A DNA stretch of 50,051 nt from Faecousia sp. (GTDB lineage Bacteria; Bacillota; Clostridia; Oscillospirales; Oscillospiraceae). Both the position numbers and the translations under genes were made by a program. The stretch spans positions 1 to 50,051 of the forward strand of contig JARIAT010000055.1 in assembly GCA_029257715.1 (NCBI GenBank), written 5' to 3'. The notes under the pieces are model-generated. The model was not told where the DNA came from. It made no database searches and was given only the letters and a program-made list of their open reading frames with translations. This document shows positions 7,879 to 16,529 of the stretch, in pieces. Position 1 is the first letter of the stretch, and each line of letters starts with the position of its first letter.

Positions 7879-9072
7879 TTAGTCCTTGATGACAAATTCG
7901 CGCTTCCCGTTTTGCAGATCTCTCCACACGGGGCTCATGCTGCGCAGGCGGTCAATGACAGCGGGCAGAACCGTCAGAATGTGGTCCACTTCCGCATCGG
8001 TATTGGTTTCACACAGACTCAGACGCACGGAGCCGTGGGCAATTTCATGGGGACGGCCGATGGCCAGCAGCACGTGGCTGGGGTCCAGTGAACCGGAGGT
8101 ACATGCGGAACCGGAGCTGACGCAGACGCCTTCCGCATCCAACAGCAGAAGCATCGCCTCTCCCTCGATTCCCTCAAAGCAGAAGCTCACATTGCCGGGC
8201 AGTCGGTTGACCGGATCACCATTGAGGACGCTGTGGGGAATTTTGCCCAGTCCTTCAATCAGCTTATCCCGCATGGCGGTAATCTTCCGGGTATTCTCCT
8301 CCATATGCTCCAGTGCTTCGTCGAGTGCCTCTGCCATACCCATAATCGCAGGGAGATTCTCGGTACCGGGACGACGATTGCGCTCCTGTGCGCCGCCTTC
8401 CATCAGATTGAGCGGCGCAATTCCCTTGCGGATATACATGACACCGGTGCCTCTGGGGCCATGGAACTTATGACCGGACAGACTCAGCAGGTCAATATGC
8501 TCCTTCTCGACATTTACGGGGATATGCCCCACTGCCTGAACCGCATCCGTGTGGAACAGGACGCCCTTTTCCCGGCAGACCGCGCCGATCTCAGCAATGG
8601 GCAGGATGGAGCCGATCTCGTTATTCGCATACATCACTGTCACCAATGCGGTATCCGGACGGATTGCCTGACGGACCTGCTCTGCGGTGACGGTTCCGAC
8701 AGAACCGACATCCAGATATGTCACCTCAAAGCCCTCTTTTTCCAGTTTTTTCAGGGTATGCAGCACCGCATGATGCTCAAAGGCTGTGGAAACAATATGT
8801 TTTTTCCCCTTGCGCGCACCCATGGCAGCCGCCGAGCGGATGGCCATATTATCAGACTCTGTACCACCGGAGGTAAAATAGATTTCTCTCGGAGAAGCCC
8901 CCAGATGCTTTGCAATCCGCTCTCTGGCATTTTCCAGTGCCTCCTTGGCCTCCTGGCCATAGGTATGCAGACTGGACGGATTGCCGTAAATGGTTTCATA
9001 ATAAGGCATCATTGCCTCCAGCGCACGTCTGGAGACCTTGGTAGTAGCAGCGTTATCTGCGTAAACTCTCAT
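7879..9072 (-). CDS. nifS: Cysteine desulfurase NifS/IscS
   Basis: A 397-residue fold-type I pyridoxal-phosphate enzyme. It opens with YADNAATTKVS, has the cofactor lysine Lys202 in SLSGHKFHGPRGTG, and the persulfide cysteine Cys324 in VSSGSACTSGS. It removes sulfur from cysteine and hands it to NifU. The long loop between Cys and the C-terminal helix is of the IscS/NifS class and not SufS. It is first in the operon, with GGAGGG before the ATG and a near-consensus promoter 45 bases upstream. The sequence is intact and the usual length. Confidence 0.95.
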   Translation of the reverse strand: MRVYADNAATTKVSRRALEAMMPYYETIYGNPSSLHTYGQEAKEALENARERIAKHLGASPREIYFTSGGTESDNMAIRSAAAMGARKGKKHIVSTAFEHHAVLHTLKKLEKEGFEVTYLDVGSVGTVTAEQVRQAIRPDTALVTVMYANNEIGSILPIAEIGAVCREKGVLFHTDAVQAVGHIPVNVEKEHIDLLSLSGHKFHGPRGTGVMYIRKGIAPLNLMEGGAQERNRRPGTENLPAIMGMAEALDEALEHMEENTRKITAMRDKLIEGLGKIPHSVLNGDPVNRLPGNVSFCFEGIEGEAMLLLLDAEGVCVSSGSACTSGSLDPSHVLLAIGRPHEIAHGSVRLSLCETNTDAEVDHILTVLPAVIDRLRSMSPVWRDLQNGKREFVIKD

Positions 9073-9092
9073 ATATATTTACCCTCCAATTC

Positions 9093-9146
9093 AGTAGGTT
9101 GGTTATTTACTGGAGCAAGAATACCACATCCAACCTAGTATGTCAA
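9093..9146 (-). promoter_or_regulatory. nifS promoter with paired putative Rrf2 operator
   Basis: Reading leftward: TTGACA (9141-9146), a 17-base spacer, TATTCT (9118-9123). Inside the spacer is ACTAGGTTGG (9130-9139), and a near-perfect inverted copy (CCAACCTACT on the coding strand) lies at 9093-9102, between the transcription start and the ribosome site. Nine of ten positions match. Binding there would block RNA polymerase, so it is the likely target of the Rrf2 regulator encoded in the same operon. Confidence 0.75.
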
Positions 9147-9383
9147 TAGGCTAATAAAAAATTCACGAAATCCACCGAAATATCATAGCGAAGCTCCCGT
9201 TTATTTGTATCTTCAGGAGGAAACAGATGGAATTTCTCTGGATTTTTCCATACTTTTAAAAGCTTTTTTCGGAAGACGCATAGATTTTCGAGCCGCCTCA
9301 TTATGCTGGCCTGAAATTTTATGTTTTCTTTTTAGGGTCAGAATGTTATAATCATTTTATCGATTTCTAGGAGGATCTCTCAT
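9147..9383. promoter_or_regulatory. nifS-thiN divergent gap: thiN promoter and a possible 10-codon leader
   Basis: An extended -10 element TGTTATAAT (9344-9352) lies about 30 bases before thiN and has no clear -35 box. At 9227-9259 a strong AGGAGG site precedes a 10-codon open frame (MEFLWIFPYF). Nothing else recognisable is seen in the stretch. Confidence 0.45.
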
Positions 9384-10028
9384 ATGAAACCCTGTATTAT
9401 TTTCTGTGCTGCGGAATTTGACACGCTGATTGCGCCGATCCCTCCGGACGCATTCATCATCGCCGCCGACGGCGGACTAATCCATACCCAGACCCTTGGC
9501 ATTTCTCCGGATCTGATTCTTGGAGATTTTGATTCCCTCGGCTATGTTCCGAAGGATTCCAGAGTCTATCCCGTTGAAAAAGATGACACCGATGCGATGT
9601 TGGCGGTGCGTGTGGGACTGGAGCGGGGCTGCGACCGATTTTTGTTCTATGGGGCGCTGGACGGTCCCCGTCTGGATCATACTGTGGCAAATTTCCAGAC
9701 CTTGGCCTATCTTGCCGCCCACGGTGGTCGTGGATGGCTCATCGGACGGGACTATATCATCACCGTGGCCTCCGAGGAAACCCTGCATTTTTCAGACACC
9801 TTCACCGGCATCCTGTCACTGTTCTGTATGGGCGCAGAGATTGATGATCTGACCATTCGGGGACTCAAATACCCTCTGGAGCATGGACATCTCAGTGCGT
9901 CCTTCCCCCTGGCCGTGAGCAATGCCTTTGAGCAGCGTCCTTCCAGTGTCACCGTCGGAAAAGGTCTTCTGCTGGCCATGTGGGACCGCTGCAACGGTCT
10001 TTGTGACCGGGAGGCCCTGTCTTGCTGA
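9384..10028 (+). CDS. thiN: Thiamine pyrophosphokinase
   Basis: A 214-residue enzyme that makes thiamine pyrophosphate from thiamine and ATP. The catalytic blocks are IIAADGGL near residue 28, ISPDLILGDFDS near residue 40, EKDDTDAMLAVRVGLERG near residue 64, and GALDGPRLDHTVAN near residue 90, all typical of bacterial TPK. The C-terminal part forms the thiamine-binding beta sandwich. AGGAGG precedes the ATG at a good distance. It completes the salvage route started by ThiT 2.4 kb to the left. Its last 7 bases overlap the start of the MocR-type gene. Confidence 0.93.
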   Translation: MKPCIIFCAAEFDTLIAPIPPDAFIIAADGGLIHTQTLGISPDLILGDFDSLGYVPKDSRVYPVEKDDTDAMLAVRVGLERGCDRFLFYGALDGPRLDHTVANFQTLAYLAAHGGRGWLIGRDYIITVASEETLHFSDTFTGILSLFCMGAEIDDLTIRGLKYPLEHGHLSASFPLAVSNAFEQRPSSVTVGKGLLLAMWDRCNGLCDREALSC

Positions 10029-11416
10029 CCTACGAACTGAAAAAATCTCCCTCCGTCCCCCTTTATGAATCCCTCTATCGCTGTATTCGGGATGATATCT
10101 TATCCGGAAAGCTGGCAAAAGGGGAAAAACTGCCCTCCAAGAGAACCCTTGCAGAGCATCTTGAGGTGAGCAAGGTTACGGTGGAAACCGCTTATTCTCA
10201 GCTTCTTGCGGAGGGATATCTTCGATCCGAGGAGAAAGTGGGCTATTTTGTGGAGGCGGTGGACCATCTGTATTCTGTACCGGCCATACCTCCCCATCCG
10301 GAGCCGGAGGCCCCCAGATGGAATGTGGACTGCACCTCAAACGGCTCTGCCGCAGGATTTCCCTTCACCGTCTGGATGCGGCTTCAGCGGCAGGTCATGC
10401 TCGACTATGGTGATCGACTCCTCGCTCCGCTTCCAAGTCAGGGATATCCCGAGCTGCGCCAAGCCATTGCCGGCCATTTGCTGGCATTTCGTAATATGCG
10501 TGTCGATCCATCCAATATTCTGATCGGTGCCGGAACGGATTTTCTCTATAATCTCCTGCTTCAGCTTCTGGGGCGGGACAAAATCTACGCCGTGGAAGAT
10601 CCCGGCTATCAGAAAATCCGTCAAATTTATACCGCCGGCGGTGTCGCCTGCATCAGCGTCCCCTTGGATGATCAGGGTGTAGACCCTCAGTGCTTGGGCC
10701 AGGCGCAGGTGCTGCACTGTTCTCCCTCCCATCACTTCCCCACCGGAATCGTGATTCCTGCCAAACGCCGTCAGCAGCTGCTGGAATGGGCCGCTGCCCG
10801 GCCGGATCGATGGATCATTGAGGACGACTATGACTCCGAATTCCGCTTTCACTCCCATCCGCTTCCGGCGCTCCAGTCCATGGATCGTCAGGGTCGGGTG
10901 ATCTATATGAATACCTTCTCCAAAACTCTGGCACCCTCCATTCGTATCAGTTATATGATTCTTCCGAAGGATCTGATGGCACAGTTCCGACAGAAACTGG
11001 GGTTTTATGCCTGTACGGTTCCCAGCTTTGAACAGTATACACTGGCCCGTTTTCTCAACGAAGGGCACTTTGAAAAGCATATCAACCGAATGCGGAAATT
11101 TTACCGCAGCCGCCGCAACCGGGTCATTCAGCTGCTTTCGCAGGCCCCCTTCTCCCATAGAATTTCCATTCTTGAGCAGGACGCAGGGCTGCACTTTCTG
11201 CTGCGGGCCGACACTGATTTGCCGGATGAAGCTCTGGTCTCTCTGTGCGCCGATGCCGGAATCCGTGTACAGGCTCTGGGGGAATTTTATCGGGGAGCGA
11301 TTCCCCCTGCCGCGCGCCATTGCCTGATTGTGAACTACTCCGGTCTGCAGGAAGAGAATCTCCCTGCCGCACTTCAAATCATTTCCGACACTATTGAAAG
11401 CCCCCGAAAGCTATGA
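10022..11416 (+). CDS. MocR/GabR-type GntR-aminotransferase regulator
   Basis: A 464-residue fusion. Residues 1-75 form a GntR winged helix (VPLYESLYRCIRDDILSGKLAKGEKLPSKR, then EVSKVTVETAYSQL). The rest is a fold-type I aminotransferase domain, with the GAGTDFLYNLLLQL region, EDDYDSEFRF, and the cofactor lysine in MNTFSKTLAPSIR. Known relatives (GabR, PdxR, TauR) sense an amine or pyridoxal phosphate through this domain. The start is TTG at 10022, with GGGAGG 7 bases before it and the thiN stop inside its first codons, so the two are translationally coupled. The target is not visible in the sequence; B6 or thiamine genes are reasonable guesses. Confidence 0.88.
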   Translation: MLTYELKKSPSVPLYESLYRCIRDDILSGKLAKGEKLPSKRTLAEHLEVSKVTVETAYSQLLAEGYLRSEEKVGYFVEAVDHLYSVPAIPPHPEPEAPRWNVDCTSNGSAAGFPFTVWMRLQRQVMLDYGDRLLAPLPSQGYPELRQAIAGHLLAFRNMRVDPSNILIGAGTDFLYNLLLQLLGRDKIYAVEDPGYQKIRQIYTAGGVACISVPLDDQGVDPQCLGQAQVLHCSPSHHFPTGIVIPAKRRQQLLEWAAARPDRWIIEDDYDSEFRFHSHPLPALQSMDRQGRVIYMNTFSKTLAPSIRISYMILPKDLMAQFRQKLGFYACTVPSFEQYTLARFLNEGHFEKHINRMRKFYRSRRNRVIQLLSQAPFSHRISILEQDAGLHFLLRADTDLPDEALVSLCADAGIRVQALGEFYRGAIPPAARHCLIVNYSGLQEENLPAALQIISDTIESPRKL

Positions 11417-11459
11417 TATGATGAGCAAAATATCCTTCTGTCTCAAAGGAGTGTACAAT

Positions 11460-12530
11460 ATGAAAAAAATCAGCCTGGTTTTGGTGGTTTGCCTGATGGC
11501 TGCCCTGCTCGGTGCCTGCGGCGGCACAGCCGAAACAACAGATCCTTCCGTTTCAGATTCCGCCGAGTCTTCAGACAGCACTCCGGAGGAATCCACCGTC
11601 CCGACGGCTCCAAAAGTCATATCCCCCACTTCCAAAGTGATCGATTTTTCTCTGGACACTCCCGAAGGATTTACAGCCAGTGTGGTGCAGGATTCCTTCA
11701 CCTTCCTCATCAGCCCCAACGCCCCCGTGGACACCTCCTCCATCACTGTTGAGACAACGCCCCGGGACGAAAGCGTCCTGACACGAACCGCAGAGGAGTT
11801 TGAGGCCATGGTGACCGGAAATGCGGCATCGGAAGAATCTCATGGGACAGACGCCCCCGCCGGACATCAGCAGTTTTCTCTTTCTGAAATGCAGAACGTG
11901 GATTTGGACGGGTGGCCTGCACTGATGTGCAAATACGATCTATCCTTCACAGGCTTTTCCTCCCATATTCTGCGCTATGAGGTAGTTGCAAATAATGCCA
12001 ACTACGTTTTCACCTTTACCGACACCACCGATGAGCGGCTGTGGCAGGATGCCTTTGCACGAAGTGCCGAAACAATCCATCTGATCCTCGACTCAGAAGG
12101 TATTGCGCTGGATTACAGCAATCTGACCCTCTATGATTTGGGCATCGGTCTCAGCATCTATGCCGAAGAAGGGCTTCTCCCCCAAAAGGCCGAGGGCTTC
12201 AGCGCCTGTATCGGCAGCCGCGATGTTATCATCTTGGTAACCGCCGACAATAAGCAGGAGAACTATCTCACAGAGCTTGATGCGCTGGGTTATGCCGATC
12301 TTCTGCGGCAGAACAATGAGCTCGACGAGTTCCAGACGAATCTTTACGGCAATCTCTACACCCATTTCTACACCACCGACGAGGTCGGAAATTCGTATTA
12401 CAATATGATCTGCATTGCCGAAACCGAGGCAGATTTTCTGGTGCTGCAATTTGCCTGCCTCCGTGAAAATCAGCCGGCTTATGCCAAGCAGTTTCCCCTT
12501 TGGGCCTCCAGCATTACCCAAAACACCTGA
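11460..12530 (+). CDS. Two-domain lipoprotein of unknown function
   Basis: A 356-residue protein with a lipoprotein signal peptide and lipobox LLGAC (Cys20), a Ser/Thr/Glu/Pro-rich spacer to about residue 55, and then two globular halves. Each half starts with a strand and FT- or LSIYAEEG-type segment and ends with aromatic-rich strands and a helix. This suggests two PsbP/Mog1-like domains in tandem, but I do not recognise a named family. It would be anchored outside the membrane. ATG 11460 follows AAAGGAG at a good distance; an earlier in-frame ATG at 11394 overlaps the MocR gene and lacks a signal peptide. A terminator follows at once. Confidence 0.8.
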   Translation: MKKISLVLVVCLMAALLGACGGTAETTDPSVSDSAESSDSTPEESTVPTAPKVISPTSKVIDFSLDTPEGFTASVVQDSFTFLISPNAPVDTSSITVETTPRDESVLTRTAEEFEAMVTGNAASEESHGTDAPAGHQQFSLSEMQNVDLDGWPALMCKYDLSFTGFSSHILRYEVVANNANYVFTFTDTTDERLWQDAFARSAETIHLILDSEGIALDYSNLTLYDLGIGLSIYAEEGLLPQKAEGFSACIGSRDVIILVTADNKQENYLTELDALGYADLLRQNNELDEFQTNLYGNLYTHFYTTDEVGNSYYNMICIAETEADFLVLQFACLRENQPAYAKQFPLWASSITQNT

Positions 12531-12532
12531 TA

Positions 12533-12562
12533 AAACCCCGCCGAACATTCGGCGGGGTTTCT
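12533..12562 (+). terminator. Terminator of the lipoprotein gene
   Basis: A 13-base-pair stem (AAACCCCGCCGAA with its complement ending in GGGGTTT), a 2-base loop and TTTCTT. It may also serve the convergent CBS gene. Confidence 0.88.
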
Positions 12563-12571
12563 TATGTATCA

Positions 12572-12985
12572 TCAGTCCTCCGGAAACAGCTTTTCCTGGC
12601 AGAACTTCATGATGGATCTGCGTGTAATGATTCCGATGAAATCGTTTTTATCGTCCACCACCGGAACAAAATTCTGGTTGGCAGCCCGATCAATCAGATC
12701 CTGCATAGAGGTATTGACGCGAACCGGAACATTATCCTTTCGATGGGAAATTTCCATGATCCGATGCTCCTCAGTCTGGCGCATATCCATATTGCACATA
12801 TCCTTCAGGGCCCATAACAGATCCCCCTCCGTCAGTGTGCCGACATAGTGGCCCTTGCGATCCAAAATCGGAAGCGCAGTATAGTGCGCCTTTTCCATCC
12901 GCTCCAGTGCCTGCCGCAGCGTATCGTCCGCATGCAGATGCGCACACATGGCTTTCGGTGTCAGGAAAAATAATATATTACTCAT
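12572..12985 (-). CDS. Two-CBS-domain protein
   Basis: A 137-residue protein made of two CBS motifs: residues about 10-60 (LTPKAMCAHLHADDTLRQALERMEKAHYTALPILD) and about 85-130 (VPVRVNTSMQDLIDRAANQNFVPVVDDKNDFIGIITRRSI). Paired CBS domains bind adenosine nucleotides and usually control a partner domain; here there is none, so it may act as a free-standing sensor. ATG 12985 is used because AGGGAG lies before it and the CBS repeat follows directly. A longer in-frame start at 13051 would cover the promoter. It faces the lipoprotein gene and is divergent from the hemolysin III gene. Confidence 0.85.
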   Translation of the reverse strand: MSNILFFLTPKAMCAHLHADDTLRQALERMEKAHYTALPILDRKGHYVGTLTEGDLLWALKDMCNMDMRQTEEHRIMEISHRKDNVPVRVNTSMQDLIDRAANQNFVPVVDDKNDFIGIITRRSIMKFCQEKLFPED

Positions 12986-13264
12986 TAGAGGAACTCCCTT
13001 TCTGAAATCCGCGCAAATCACAGCCTTGCGCCGCTCTTTATTATAACACACCCTATGACAACATTCACATGAAATATGTGTGAATTTTGCAATATGGCAA
13101 CAAATTTCAACGCTCTATTTTTGTATATAACCGACAACTATCCAAAGTAGAATCCCATTCTCCCACCGGTTGACCGGGAGAATCAAGGTGTGGAGATACA
13201 TTTTCACGCTCCTGTGATAGGATGATGTCATCAAATGAATGACCCTCTAGGAGTGTGAAGCGCA
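12986..13264. promoter_or_regulatory. Divergent control region of CBS protein and hemolysin III genes
   Basis: Leftward, an extended -10 element TGTTATAAT (box at 13040-13045) fits the CBS gene. At 13157-13164 and 13176-13183 is the inverted repeat ATTCTCCC / GGGAGAAT with an 11-base centre and no T-run, so an operator is more likely than a terminator. A TTGACC at 13170-13175 lies within that centre. No gene is seen in the stretch. Confidence 0.45.
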
Positions 13265-13939
13265 ATGACCAAACGAATCAAACTTGCAGACCGCATCCTC
13301 CCCACCTATACCGTAGGCGAGGAAATTACCAACACCGTCACCCATGTTCTGGGACTGATCGGCGGTGTAATCGCCCTGATACTCTGCGTGAAAAAAGCTC
13401 ATGAATTTTATGGCCCGACCGAAATTACCGCAGCTGCGATCTACGGCAGCTGCCTGATGCTGCTTTACAGCGCATCGAGCCTCTACCATGCCATGAGGCC
13501 CTCCATGACCAAGAAGGTGCTGCAAATCATCGACCACTGTGCCATCTATTTTCTGATTGCGGGCAGCTACACCCTGATTTCACTCGGTGCCATCCGCAGG
13601 GCCGATCCCCTGCTGGGCTGGGGGCTGTTTGCCACAGAATGGGTTCTCGCCGTCATCGCAACCGTCCTGACCGCCATCGATCTCAAGGCCTACCGCTGCT
13701 TTTCCATGATCTGCTACATCGGTATGGGCTGGGGGGTGCTTCCCTTTCTCGGGAAGGTCTATCACATTCTCTCTCCCATGGGCTTTTATCTGCTGCTGGC
13801 CGGCGGCATTGCCTATACCGTCGGTGCGATTGCCTATGGTATCGGCTCCAAAGTCCGGTGGATGCACTCTATTTTCCACGTACTTGTGGTGGTTGGAAGT
13901 GTGCTGCATTTCTTATCATTCTATTTTTACGGTATGTAA
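13265..13939 (+). CDS. Hemolysin III / PAQR-family membrane protein
   Basis: A 224-residue protein with seven predicted membrane segments. It carries the family blocks EEITNTVTHVLGLIGG near residue 20, SSLYHAM near residue 74, IDHCAIYFLIAGSYT near residue 92 and, near the end, WMHSIFHVLVVVGSVLHF. The conserved His and Asp residues in these blocks form the putative zinc site seen in progestin-adipoQ receptors. The hemolytic role is known only from overexpressed relatives, so the name says little about its job. TAGGAG precedes the ATG at 13265. It is transcribed alone. Confidence 0.92.
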   Translation: MTKRIKLADRILPTYTVGEEITNTVTHVLGLIGGVIALILCVKKAHEFYGPTEITAAAIYGSCLMLLYSASSLYHAMRPSMTKKVLQIIDHCAIYFLIAGSYTLISLGAIRRADPLLGWGLFATEWVLAVIATVLTAIDLKAYRCFSMICYIGMGWGVLPFLGKVYHILSPMGFYLLLAGGIAYTVGAIAYGIGSKVRWMHSIFHVLVVVGSVLHFLSFYFYGM

Positions 13940-13950
13940 CTTCAGGCCGA

Positions 13951-13985
13951 AAATCAGCCCTGTACAGACTGTACAGGGCTGATTT
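13951..13985. terminator. Bidirectional terminator between hlyIII and ftsH
   Basis: A perfect 17-base-pair stem (13951-13967 with 13969-13985) with one central base. It has A-runs and T-runs on both sides, lies 11 bases after the hemolysin III gene, and ends 5 bases before the ftsH stop on the other strand. Confidence 0.9.
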
Positions 13986-13990
13986 GTTTG

Positions 13991-15940
13991 TTAGTCTTCT
14001 GTCTGCTCAGAATCGTCGGACACCGCCTCGGATACTGTTTCCCCGCTCTGGGAAATTTCCGGATCCTTCTGTGCATCCTCCTGCCGGAAAGCGTCAAAAA
14101 GGGATGCCTTCTCGCTGCGGATTTCCCGACCCTCCATGCAGTCCTCAAACTGCTCGGCGGACATGGTTTCATACTCCACCAGAAAATCTGCGATCTTCTC
14201 AAGTTTCTCCCGATCCTCTGTCAGGATCTTCGTGCACCGTTCATACGCCTCATCGATGAGCTTTTTGACCTGCTCATCCATCATACCGGCCACCTGCTCG
14301 GAGTAGCTTCTGGTTTTTCCGTAGCTGCCGCCGATGAAAACCTCGTCATCGCTCGTATAGGAAACCGTTCCGAGCTCCTTGCACATGCCGAATCGGCCCA
14401 CCATGTCTCTTGCCAGCTGAGAAGCTCTGTCGATGTCATTGGAGGCACCGGTAGAAACATCGTGGAACACAATATCCTCTGCCACACGGCCGCCCAACAG
14501 CCCCACAATGTCCTCAAACATCTCATTGCGGGTCACATGGGTGGATTCCTCCTTGGGCATACTCCAGGTCAGGCCCAAGGCATTGCCTCTGGGGATAATG
14601 CTGATCTGATGCACCGGATCGTGGGTCGGCAGATGATACATCGCAACCGCGTGGCCTGCCTCATGGATGGCAGTCAGGCGCATATCCCGGGCATTGCGGA
14701 GCCGGCTGCGCTTTTCAGGGCCTGCAATTACCTTCATCATTGCCTGCTCCAGATCCTCCATCACAATCACGGGACGGTTCTTTCTGGTTGCAAGAATCGC
14801 GGCTTCGTTCAAAAGGTTCTGCAAATCGGCACCGGTAAAGCCGGAAGTTGCCATGGCAATGGTCTTGAAGCTGACATCATCAGCCAGGTGCTTGTCCTTG
14901 GCATGAACCTTCAGAATATCCTCACGGCCCTTGACATCGGGCGCACCGACATAAATCTGGCGGTCAAAACGACCGGGTCTTCTCAATGCAGGATCCAAAA
15001 TATCGGGGCGGTTGGTTGCCGCCAGAACGATTACACCCTCGGTCTTTCCAAAGCCGTCCATCTCCACAAGCAGCTGGTTCAGGGTCTGTTCCTTTTCATC
15101 GTGACCGCCGCCCATACCGGAACCGCGTTTGCGGCCCACCGCGTCAATCTCATCGATAAAGATGATGGCCGGGGCAATCTTCTTCGCCTGATCGAACAGA
15201 TCCCGAACACGGCTTGCACCGACACCTACATACATTTCGACAAAGTCGGAACCGGAGATGGAGAGGAACTGCACCCCTGCCTCGCCTGCAACCGCTCTTG
15301 CCAGCAGTGTTTTACCGGTACCGGGAGGGCCTACCAGCAAAATGCCGTGGGGAATCCTGGCTCCCATCTGGTTAAACTTCTCCGGAGCCCGGAGAAAATC
15401 AACAACCTCCTGCAGCTCGGCCTTTTCCTCGTCTGCACCGGCCACATCGTCAAATGTGACCTTCCGTCCATCCGCCACACCGAGCACCGTTCTGGCCTTG
15501 CCGAAGGTTGCCAGCGGATTATTTCCGTTGGCCTTGCTCATCAGCAGGAACCAAAGCAGCAAAAGCACCAGTCCGGAAAGTACCAGTGGAAGCATCAGAT
15601 CCATGGCAGAAAACCCCTTCACGGGGGCGAAATCATAGGACACAAGGGTTCCATCCTCACTTTGACGGTGAATCAGTTCTCCCAGATCCTCCCGAAACGC
15701 ATCCGGATCTCCCAGATGGGTCACAAGGGTTGTGCGTCCCTTGCGGGCTTCCTTCAGTTCCAGCTGAATCTGGTCGCCCTGAACGATAAAGCTTTTGACC
15801 TTCCCGTCTTCAAACAGCGAGACGATCTCGGAATAGGCCAAATGATCCCGATTACCGCCGAAGCTGTTTGTCACCCAAGTGAAAACAAGAAACAGCACCG
15901 CCATATAAATCAGGAATGATAACATTCTTCGATTTTTCAA
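13991..15940 (-). CDS. ftsH: ATP-dependent zinc metalloprotease FtsH
   Basis: A 649-residue membrane protease. It has a first membrane segment at about residues 7-24, an outer domain, and a second segment at about 114-133. An AAA domain follows with Walker A GPPGTGKT at 204-211, Walker [12 protein letters not shown] and a second region of homology [18 protein letters not shown]. The zinc protease domain carries HEAGH at 426-430. It degrades misassembled membrane proteins and short-lived regulators. The start codon is TTG at 15940, 9 bases after AAGGAG. It is the last gene of the gdpP-to-ftsH run, 22 bases after hpt, an order common in Firmicutes. The acidic, Ser-rich tail after the protease domain is unremarkable. 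Confidence 0.97.
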   Translation of the reverse strand: MKNRRMLSFLIYMAVLFLVFTWVTNSFGGNRDHLAYSEIVSLFEDGKVKSFIVQGDQIQLELKEARKGRTTLVTHLGDPDAFREDLGELIHRQSEDGTLVSYDFAPVKGFSAMDLMLPLVLSGLVLLLLWFLLMSKANGNNPLATFGKARTVLGVADGRKVTFDDVAGADEEKAELQEVVDFLRAPEKFNQMGARIPHGILLVGPPGTGKTLLARAVAGEAGVQFLSISGSDFVEMYVGVGASRVRDLFDQAKKIAPAIIFIDEIDAVGRKRGSGMGGGHDEKEQTLNQLLVEMDGFGKTEGVIVLAATNRPDILDPALRRPGRFDRQIYVGAPDVKGREDILKVHAKDKHLADDVSFKTIAMATSGFTGADLQNLLNEAAILATRKNRPVIVMEDLEQAMMKVIAGPEKRSRLRNARDMRLTAIHEAGHAVAMYHLPTHDPVHQISIIPRGNALGLTWSMPKEESTHVTRNEMFEDIVGLLGGRVAEDIVFHDVSTGASNDIDRASQLARDMVGRFGMCKELGTVSYTSDDEVFIGGSYGKTRSYSEQVAGMMDEQVKKLIDEAYERCTKILTEDREKLEKIADFLVEYETMSAEQFEDCMEGREIRSEKASLFDAFRQEDAQKDPEISQSGETVSEAVSDDSEQTED

Positions 15941-15962
15941 ATGTCTGTACTCCTTTTTGATT

Positions 15963-16505
15963 TTAGGAATTATAAGCCTCAGGCTTCAGCACACCCACAT
16001 AGGGCAGGTTGCGATAATGCTCATTGAAGTCAAGGCCGTAGCCCACCACGAACTCGTTGGGAATGACGAATCCGGTATAGTCGGGCTTGATGGTGATGCC
16101 TGCCTTGCGGCCCTCGGGCTTATCCAGCAGGGTGCAGATCTTCAGGCTGGCAGGCTCCTTGGCCAGCAGATGATGATAGGTAAAATCCAGAGAGTTTCCG
16201 GTGTCGAAGATATCTTCGAGAATCACCACATGCCGTCCCTTGATATCGGAGGACAGGTCCTTCTTGACCACCATGTTTCCGGTGGATTCCGTTCCGGCGT
16301 AAGAGGAGATCCACATGAAGTCCAGCTGGCACTGTCCTGTAAACTGCCGGATAATATCTGCGTAAAATACCACAACACCCTTCAAAACTCCCACGAAAAT
16401 AGGGTTTTTGTCCGCATACTCCTCAGAGAGCTGCTTGCCGAGTTCCTCCACGCGGGTACGGATCTGCTCTTGCGTCAGCAGGATTTTCTGAATGTCTTTT
16501 TCCAT
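15963..16505 (-). CDS. hpt: Hypoxanthine phosphoribosyltransferase
   Basis: A 180-residue purine salvage enzyme that joins hypoxanthine or guanine to PRPP. The PRPP-binding loop is VVILEDIFDTGNSLDFTYHHL, and NPIFVGVLKGVVVFYADIIR near residue 35 is the other active-site loop. IKPDYTGFVIPNEFVVGYGLDFNEHYRNLPYVGVL near the end is typical of bacterial Hpt. It lies between tilS and ftsH, the classical Firmicutes arrangement. A GTGAGG site precedes the ATG at a slightly long distance. The sequence is complete and the normal length. Confidence 0.96.
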   Translation of the reverse strand: MEKDIQKILLTQEQIRTRVEELGKQLSEEYADKNPIFVGVLKGVVVFYADIIRQFTGQCQLDFMWISSYAGTESTGNMVVKKDLSSDIKGRHVVILEDIFDTGNSLDFTYHHLLAKEPASLKICTLLDKPEGRKAGITIKPDYTGFVIPNEFVVGYGLDFNEHYRNLPYVGVLKPEAYNS

Positions 16506-16529
16506 AGTGTAAAAGCCTCACTTTTCATT

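Noticed and set aside
13988-15919. A 643-codon open frame opposite ftsH, and similar long frames opposite groEL and the M18 aminopeptidase
   Set aside because: All mirror clearly identified conserved genes and have no motif of their own.
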